Source: Cristatella mucedo
Taxonomy: Eukaryota; Bryozoa; Phylactolaemata; Cristatellidae
DNA length: 64,000 nt
NCBI GenBank assembly: GCA_009760855.2
Contig: WPIO01000109.1
Span: 1 to 64,000 of the forward strand
Direction: 5' to 3'
Each line of letters starts with the position of its first letter. Position 1 is the first letter of the stretch. The notes under the pieces were generated by a model. That model was not told where the DNA came from, searched no databases, and saw only the letters and a program-made list of their open reading frames with translations. This document shows, piece by piece, positions 57,109 through 64,000 of this stretch. The translations under genes and the position numbers were made by a program.

Positions 57109-57168
57109 TCATTGATCATTGATCATGATCCATTATTAATGATCAATGATCATGATTCAGATCAATGA
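57109..57168. repeat. GATC-rich imperfect palindrome
   Basis: ATTGATCATTGATCATGATC, then CATTATTA, then ATGATCAATGATCATGAT. Arms are near-complementary around a short A/T loop, with six GATC sites in about 55 bases. Confidence 0.7.
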
Positions 57169-58452
57169 AAATTGCTAGCTGCCTCCTATTCGGTGCGATG
57201 GGAGCTGGCAGCGTCACTATAAGCTGGCACCGCCGATTGTTCCGTGCCTATACGTGCAGGCATGGTCCCTATCGCGGTCATGCGAGCGTGGTCAGCGGAA
57301 GGTTCTGCAGGTACCCAATTCAGACTTCAACAGACGTCTTTCCTAGGCCCAACCGAGGAGTGGAGCGGTCGAGGTTTCCAGCCATTTTGGCTGGCTCTGT
57401 CTCCGACCAGCTGGCCGCAGTCGACTCGGTGCGAGCAAGGCTCAAGACGAATAAGTCAGACCTCCGCAGAGCAAGCGCTCGGAGCACTAAGAGCAGCAAG
57501 AGCATCCGTGCCTCACCGTGCGTGCGTGCAGAGCGCCGTGCGTTCGTGCATGATCCCAGCCGAGAGAGACTGCCCAAGCTGCGACTCTTTGGAACACCCA
57601 GCCGAAGCTGTGGTGACGTGTTCATGCCCGCTTATGGGAGAGGTAGACTGAGGCATACTTAAGTGCATTCATTATATTTTGTTTAAGTATATTCAAGTGG
57701 TTTTAACACGAAACCACCGCTGGTGCCACATTATTCCTCTACCAGGTCACCAGGGGCACCGACGTTGGGGTCTTGCTGGAAATAAATTGCACATCATGAA
57801 CTGACTGATAAAATAGAAATCATCAAGTCACTAATTTAATTTTGTAAAGCGGGTAATTGCGTGAGCAGCTTTTGTGGAGTGACAACAGAATGTCCCGAGG
57901 GCCGTTGGAACGTGGACGGCAATGCAGCAAAGCCATGGAGGTCTCTTGAGAGGTCAAAAGTCAATCAAGGGTTCCCTTGGGTGAGCAACGTTTACCCACA
58001 AGGTTCTTAGCTCAATAGTGCTGGACTCGCGTTTTTGCAACGCCGCACTTCGCCTCACACTGATGACAGCGAGAGCTGCACTAGAAGGTCTGCAGTGACC
58101 GGCGACGACTGGGCCTACTGTGGACTGCACATCCGACTGCTCAACCTTCCAGAAAGCCCGCGGAATGCTAAGAAACGTACAAGTATGAGAGACTAGGCCG
58201 ATATTGAACCGCACTCTGAGCACCACAAAATGTAGTCAACATACAGCCCACTAGACCTTTGCATGCATGCAGCGCCACGGTAGAGAACGTAGATGTTTGT
58301 AGACGTCTGGCTAGACGCCAGAGATCGGCTGACACGCTGAAAGCCGGCGATCCACTTACGCCGATCCAGATCACCACCCAAACTCTATAACCTGTCCGAG
58401 GATTGAGGCCATTTTCCTTAGGCTGGCAGCCCGATACAGCGGCCTTAGAACA
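57169..58452. other. unassigned CG-rich sequence with overlapping frames
   Basis: Two plus frames (57165-57662 and 57244-57651) and one minus frame are open together. The second contains AERDCPSCDSLEHPAEAVVT then CSCPLMGEV, which could be a zinc-knuckle-like end of a non-LTR RT, but the match is weak. Nothing definite in 57670-58450. Confidence 0.25.
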
Positions 58453-58469
58453 GTGAGTCAATCGATCGG

Positions 58470-58525
58470 TGCCAGAGAGAGAGACAGACAGACAGAGATA
58501 GAGAGACAAAGACAGAGACGGAGAA

Positions 58526-58556
<31 letters not shown>

Positions 58557-58717
58557 AAGAGAGAGAGAGAAAGATAGAGAGGGAGATAGAGATAGAGAGA
58601 GGGGGAGGGAGAGGGAGATGAAGAAGATAGAAGAAAGAGAGAAAGATGGAGAGAGAGAAAGAGAGAGAAATAGAGAGAAAGAGAGAGAGCGAAAGAGAGA
58701 AAGATAGAGAGAGAGGA

Positions 58718-58748
<31 letters not shown>

Positions 58749-58750
58749 CG
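58470..58750. repeat. GA-rich low-complexity tract
   Basis: About 280 bases of GAGA with AGATA, GACAGA and GGGAG interruptions. It generates long spurious frames on both strands. Confidence 0.9.
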
Positions 58751-59171
58751 GCCGTGCTTAGAGACGTTGAGTGGCGAGCTGACAAAGTTTCGACGCTCCC
58801 GACGAAGCCTCCTCGGCACGCACCAAGGACGGCTGCTCGAATTTTAACGGCTGGAGCGACCGAATGGAATGTTTGAATGAGCATGTCATTCATTCAGTTC
58901 ATTCCCGGTAATGGAACAGCGACGAAATGGTGGAGGCAGCGCATTCCAGCAAGCACTGCCGGCACAAGCAGGGGGAAGGGTGAGGGAGCGGTGAGGCGAT
59001 CGACATGAGGCACGCACAGCCGGCCGGTAGCTGTGTGCCAAATGCGGCGGTCGGTAGCTGCGACATGTTGGACCGGACCGCGGTGCATATAGTAACCGCG
59101 GTCGAGCCGCTCGTGCTGCGGACAGACAGGCTTCCAATCGGTTGGCCAATGGCCGCCCGCTCCGGCCTGTC

Positions 59172-59175
<4 letters not shown>
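58751..59175. other. CG-rich spacer between two polypurine/polypyrimidine tracts
   Basis: No gene supported. It would form the loop if the flanking GA and CT tracts pair. Confidence 0.3.
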
Positions 59176-59265
<90 letters not shown>

Positions 59266-59325
59266 CTATCTCTATCTCTATCTCTATCTCTATCTCTATC
59301 TCTATCTCTCTCCATCTCTCTCTCG
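59176..59325. repeat. CT/CTAT microsatellite
   Basis: (CT)n for about 80 bases, then (CTATCT)n units, then CT. Opposite strand sense to the GA tract at 58470-58750. Confidence 0.9.
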
Positions 59326-59420
59326 GTGGCGCCCACTGCCGGAAGTACCTTTCGCCTATCGCATTGCGGGCGCTGGATGTCGGCGGTGCAGCCGGCGACG
59401 TGCGGCAGCGTCGCTTTCGC

Positions 59421-59655
59421 TCTAGTTTGGGCCAGCGGTTAAGGGGCTCGCCCCGACCAACGTCAATGCAACTGCACTCGACGACCGAGGTCGTGGGCTC
59501 AAGCCCCGTGGTATTATCGTCTCCCGACACCAAGGGCGCTCACAGGCGTTCCTATCCGTTGCAGGAGTCAATTGATCGTGCTTCCTTTGCAGCAAACGTA
59601 AAGCGCCTAGAAAGAGATTGAGTTCTCTGAGGGCACTTTATCAAGTGTATTATTG
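59421..59655 (+). repeat. SINE-2, long variant with complete LINE B tail
   Basis: tRNA-like head GTTTGGGCCAGCGGTTAAGG and GGTCGTGGGCTCAAGCCCCG, a ~90-base middle, then GCAGCAAACGTAAAGCGCCT AG, the hairpin and TTATCAAGTGTATTATTGTT. The last ~70 bases equal the 3' end of LINE B, including the ATT tail, the textbook configuration of a SINE mobilised by a partner LINE. Confidence 0.8.
59598..59648 (+). promoter_or_regulatory. conserved LINE/SINE 3'-terminal double-stem hairpin (reference copy)
   Basis: Outer stem AAAGCGCC with GGGCACTTT (GGGCGCTTT in most copies), inner stem AGAGA with TCTCT around TTGAGT, then ATCAAGTG. In L2/CR1-type LINEs such 3' structures are bound by the RT for priming. 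At least twenty copies of the motif lie in this window on both strands. Confidence 0.65.
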
Positions 59656-59680
59656 TTATTACATCATTATTATTATTATG

Positions 59681-59740
59681 TGTTAAGCGCCTAATTAGCG
59701 ATTAAGTTCTCTTAGGTTGCAATAAAACTAAATTACATTT
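59681..59740 (+). repeat. second, decayed hairpin tail
   Basis: TGTTAAGCGCCTAATTAGCG then ATTAAGTTCTCTTAGG: another family B/SINE-2 type 3' end directly after the first. Confidence 0.55.
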
Positions 59741-62700
59741 ATTCTTATTACATTTGCCGACGTTATTTGGCGTCAGGATACCTTTTGCGAGACTCTCACG
59801 TTCGTTCGGGATCGAGCTAGCAAGCGGGTAATTCTCAAGTCGTCGGCTTAGCGGGTGACGTCATTCTGGGCGTTACGGCAGGCAGCCATCGCCTTGAGGC
59901 TAAAAGACTGCGCCCCGAGCGTTTGAACTTCAAAGTGCTTTTAAGGAATAACTGCGGTATGAGTAATGATAAAGGCAGCTACAAAATTGTAAAGTGTTTG
60001 CGCAACAACTTGCGGAGCTCAAATCACTTCAAAGCAATTTTCATTCTATTAATTAATTGCGCCCAACCCTCAATAGTGCAGGTAGCGGCCAAAAGCAGGC
60101 AATGTTAGCAGATCTGACTCTCGCGACACACCCAGCCTCAGGACACTGAAATACAGATAGCAGCACTTTCCGTAGCACCAATATGACGCAAGTACAGAAA
60201 TTACCTATATCTATTACACCCGATACCGCAGACAACTTTGGAGAGACTCGTTAAGGCTTAAAAGACAGCTAATGCTAGGCGTTACTACTGTCTGACCGGC
60301 GGGCCATACCAATTGCTCTGGTCCCATTCTCCCACAAGCTAGCCATGCAGTCAGAACTCAGCTGACCATAAGTCTACCTATTACGGCTATATCACACGTG
60401 GTCTCCACTTTACGGTCACTGTCCTAGCTAAACATCGCAACCACTGGGTATTGCAATACGCTCGAGAGAAAGCACATCGACTTATTAGTCCTATTAGGAT
60501 GCAGTGTTACAATTATCAAGGGCTTATAAGACGATTTAAATTTCCGTGAAAACGGCGTGAGGAAGAGGTGAGTTGTTCTTGAGAAAGGTTCGACAGTTCA
60601 ATGGATGTCCTGGTGTCAGGCGGTGTGCACGAAGCGCTTTCTAGTTTTGAGATTGCTTCGTATATCTATTGAGACAGAGCTAGAGCTGAAGGTACTTGTC
60701 GGTTTGCCTTGAGCAATTAAATTGCTGACGAATTCAAAGCTAAAAATCCTACAGTTTCTGGTAACGTTTAGAAGTTTAAGTTTTTTGCTGCGACGGCTGA
60801 CGGCGAGAAAGATAAAGAATGGACAGCTTAAACGGCAGCTTCCAGGAAGGCTGACAAAAATTGAAAATCCACGGTAGTAATTACTTTTAGAGCCCGCCGA
60901 GAAGGTGCAGCAGAACCGCGACACCTAATGTTCGTGGATATTAGTAATGATAATAACAATTGCAATTCTTAACAAGAGTTAATAACTTAGTAGCAGCTCC
61001 TTCGTTTAGGGTCCAGTAGAAGTTACTTTCTATGAATGAACTTTACAACTAGTTGCAGGTGTATTAATACACTGCAAGGCTATAGACCTGCAGGGTACCA
61101 AAGATGCGTGCACAAGCAAGTATCCTTCTTATTTATACAAAGCATTTTTGAAGACATTCATGGCCACCGGTTAGTATGAACTGTAGTTAGTAACCCTATG
61201 AATTGATGAAATGTTAAGCGGAGCCATAACCCCGCCTGCTTTCGCAACATGAGATTAGTGTGAGCGTATTTGTTTCTTTAGTATTCTTATGAGGGTTGAC
61301 ATTCTGCATTATATGACTAACCAGTGATTTTTTATATTTGCTGGAATAGTTGAAGTCCCTAGAAAGACATTTTGCTCGGCTCTAATGCAACACAAATTTA
61401 TTTTCTGTTATTATTTTTATGACGTTAGTGGTGAATTTCACCTTCCAGTTTAAGAAACGCTATCGCCCTCTTGATCCCACAACTGCTCTCCTTCTAAGAT
61501 GCTATTAAATTTTGATTTTTAGCATTACCTGCACTGTAAATTTATTGTCACCTCGTTTTATGTCCGCATTTTTCTGAGAGGTTGGTGGTGGGCCACTTAT
61601 AAAATTGCTTACATTAAACCGGGTGAACTTAAATCACTTCTGCCTATTTTCCCAGTTAGCGTTCCTATCAAAGACAGTGGAACAATTACTTTCACTGCTT
61701 AATCCCGCAGATTAAAGTGTTTACCTCGGCCTCTAAGTTCCAGCCAAGTTTTAGTGCATTTTAATCCCATCGTTGGTGCTGCAGCTAGTGTAAGTGATGC
61801 TCTCGAGATTGCTGACTCTAGCAAAATCTCTATACTATTTCTACGGGTCCACTTGGTAGAATTCGTCTCGGTGAAGCACCACATGTGCTGCTTTGCAATT
61901 TTTCAGGTCCAATGTCAGTGGGAGAAATCTCATATTCAATTACAACGGTAAGCGGTCACCCAGTGACCCCGCGAAGCTTTTTGTACCCCTTTTTGATCTT
62001 TTCTATGTTCTTCCCTTTATTCAGCACCGTATAACGCAATTTGTTTCCTTGAGTAGACAATCGTATTTGTTCTGATTGCCAATGTCTCGGAAGTACAGAA
62101 AATGTCCGTGTATTCCCTTTAAACTTTGCTTTTACGACTAGGAAAGTGATTAACTTGAAAGACGTCCATTTCCAGAAAGAAAACAAGCAAATTTGCATCT
62201 GTTGTTTCACATTTAGTCAGAAAAACTGCAAATTACTTATAACTTCATTAAATAATTATCGATCAGTGGAGTGTCGAACAAATACAAGTTCTAGGTTTGA
62301 GGCTCATTTGAGGCAATTCTCTTTATTGGAGGAGCCCCAAGCAAACATGGAGTCCCCAAGTATGCTTTCGTTATACGGTACCGACGTTCCCAGTCTCAGT
62401 ATATCCGGGTAAAAAGGGAGCTCGCTGTGCTACTCTGAGTAATCACTCAGAGTTCTCCTTGACTTTTTCAAGATGAAAATAAGGGATATAACTTTGAAGA
62501 TTGATGATGAATACTGTATATCCCATTTTTGCATACATGCTGCTTTTGAGAGCTTGAAACAACTGCTCCCCTGCGTTCTCTGCCATTTTATTATCCAGAA
62601 AGACGTGACGTACTGAAATAAAAATATCAAAGCCACTTTTTCTGTCAGTCTAGCTTCTTAGCGAATTCGTAGCACTCTCTTCTATTCTTTTATCCGTAGT

Positions 62701-63487
62701 CCGACAAAGATAATAGCTTTTACCTTAGACTCCGGTAGGCTGGGGATGGGCATCTTGCAGGTAATTGAACGATGCCGACTTATTGTCGAGACGCATGACA
62801 AATGGCTTGTGAAGCCAGCTTGATATGCTCTACTGGCATCAGCACGCACTTCAGAGATTAAGTAGCGGAGCCCACTTGGTGCTTGCTTTTCTTTCCTACA
62901 GAGAACTCGGTCTGCTGTGGTCAGTCTCTTTTTGTGGTAAAAATGCCCGACTCTCCCGGCTGCTTCAAAGACAAGGAAGAAGGGGAATTTTTTTAGGCCA
63001 CCTTGGAGGCCTAGCCTATAGGACGCCATTTTGAAGACGCCAATCACCTAGCTATGGTCGCCATATTTCAAGGCACACAGAAACATATCGAAACTGGTGT
63101 AGTCCTCTTTGATGTTCACAGATTGAACCATGTGAAGAGGGTGCTACTTCATTCTTCAAGGTTAGCAGGTTAAGCAGCACAGCCTTGAGGCTCCAAGGAT
63201 GAACTGTCTATGAAGCGGCGCCATTCACTCGGGCATCACGTGCGATTCCTCTAGCGTGGAATGGACCAATAGCATTGTTATAGATTCACAGCCCGTCTGG
63301 TCGATTGATGATGGTGTGAAAGAATGCTATAGTACCTCCATATCTCATCTGGTACTTTCACGATTTTATTCGACAAATTTTACAGCTTGAGCGTAAAATT
63401 TAGAAGCCTACAAGCAGACTCGATAAGACTGCTTCTGGTCAGAACGGTGAGGCATTTCTGGCTGGAGAAGTGTGGCATTCTATTCTC
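59741..63487. other. unassigned sequence
   Basis: No mobile element of the families above, no exon with splice support and no RNA gene recognised. The minus frame 60924-60616 (102 codons, Ser/Arg-rich) and minus 63047-62682 (121 codons) show no motif. This block could be unique intergenic or intronic DNA. Confidence 0.3.
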
Positions 63488-63830
63488 ACCTGGATGTCAG
63501 ATATGAAGAGCTCAGACGATCCTACCGCCTCGTTTATGAGACTGGAGAAGACCCTGGCGGCCATCTCCGCAGCAAGCAAAGGGGAAGAAAGAAGAACATG
63601 CCTGGTCCAGGACTCAGATCTGCTAGCAAAATCGTGAAAGTCGTGACCCCTTGGCAACAGAGACGGAGCGGCTGCTGCTAGAGATCTGGAGGATCTGAAG
63701 GATCTTGCTGCACTTAATTTGCCCTCAGCAGCTGGCGAAAATCGCCTGGAAGCCAACCCATTAAGCGCCTAGAAAGAGATTGAGTTCTCTGAGGACGCTT
63801 TATCAAGTGTACTATTATTATGTTAATAGT
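63488..63830 (+). repeat. coding-like relic ending in a LINE B/SINE-2 hairpin tail
   Basis: Plus frame from about 63497 reads MSDMKSSDDPTASFMRLEKT then LAAISAASKGEERR, stops, and another frame resumes EDLKDLAALNLPSAAGENRL just before AAGCGCCTAGAAAGAGATTG and the ATT tail (63762-63825). It may be the 3' end of an unseen element or a gene fragment captured upstream of the tail. Confidence 0.4.
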
Positions 63831-64000
63831 TGTTGTATCCAATCTGCAGGTATCTACGAAGGCAGCTGCTGGGCTCATGACCTCTAACAAGCCAACGAGA
63901 GCGGCTGAGATATATCAACATAGGACTTTAAAAAGAAGAATTTTAGTCCCAGTAAGAAGCAGTCCGAAAGATTAACAAGCACGGCGAGAAGTCGGAAAAT

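Noticed and set aside
57165-57662. 165-codon plus frame as a gene
   Set aside because: Three overlapping frames are open in this CG-rich stretch; none has splice signals, a start context or a recognisable domain.
58168-58893. 241-codon minus frame and neighbouring Ser-Leu or Arg-Glu frames
   Set aside because: Products of the GA/CT low-complexity tract; flanking parts show no motif.
59421-59515. A second tRNA gene candidate
   Set aside because: Head of SINE-2; it continues into the LINE-type tail.
58886-59621. Long frames over the CT repeat on both strands
   Set aside because: Same cause: dinucleotide repeat free of stop codons.

Overview
The window looks like nuclear DNA of an animal, probably an invertebrate; the phylum cannot be fixed from sequence alone. 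The evidence is spliceosomal intron signals, long AT-rich non-coding stretches, CR1/L2-type LINEs, tRNA-derived SINEs, a hAT transposon of the GTF2IRD2/ZBED type, an LTR element and many microsatellites. There are no operons, ribosome-binding sites, rRNAs, CRISPR arrays or intact tRNA genes. Nearly all long open frames belong to decayed transposons.

Three repeat families dominate. LINE family A (CR1/L2-like) has a stop-proximal C-terminal protein containing [13 protein letters not shown] and a tail of ATTAC/TACAT units. LINE family B is L2-like and ends in a double-stem hairpin (AAAGCGCCTAGA...TTCTCTGAGGGCGCTTT) followed by ATT repeats. LINE family C is related to B and ends in a variant of that hairpin. 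SINE-1 is tRNA-derived with good A and B boxes. SINE-2 has a tRNA-like head fused to the family B hairpin tail, so it probably uses the family B enzyme.

Layout: 0.4-6.2 kb holds LINE relics and copy 1 (minus) of a ~2.5 kb dispersed repeat called R-long here. 7.0-7.9 kb holds the one gene I regard as complete: a minus-strand two-exon gene for a small secreted precursor with signal peptide, acidic propiece, Lys-Arg site and cationic, Lys-spaced amphipathic C-terminus ending Gly-Lys, the architecture of an antimicrobial or membrane-active peptide. 8.7-9.9 kb has LINE B and C relics. 10.0-14.1 kb is R-long copy 2, split by LINE insertions. 14.4-19.9 kb is a nested stack: LINE B interrupted by SINE-1, a GA microsatellite and LINE A, and abutted by a truncated hAT. 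21.6-23.4 kb is the longest LINE A. 24.1-27.0 kb is a hAT copy with both termini. 27.4-28.7 kb has LINE A and C pieces. 30.2-32.6 kb is R-long copy 3. 32.7-36.6 kb has LINE B relics.

From 37.7 to 41.7 kb there are possible exons of a secreted CUB-domain gene or pseudogene: candidate signal-peptide exons and a CUB domain with phase-1 boundaries and one frameshift. 43.0-46.0 kb mixes LINE A/B pieces with AC, AT and TG microsatellites. From about 46.5 to 60 kb the DNA is visibly richer in CG dinucleotides and holds an LTR retrotransposon with a Gag relic, an older non-LTR reverse-transcriptase relic, three layers of LINE A, and two large opposed GA/CT tracts. 60-64 kb is mostly unassigned.

The window's strength is as a fossil record: several insertions can be read against empty sites in paralogous copies, which orders the events. 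Its best new candidate is the secreted peptide gene at 7.0-7.6 kb.
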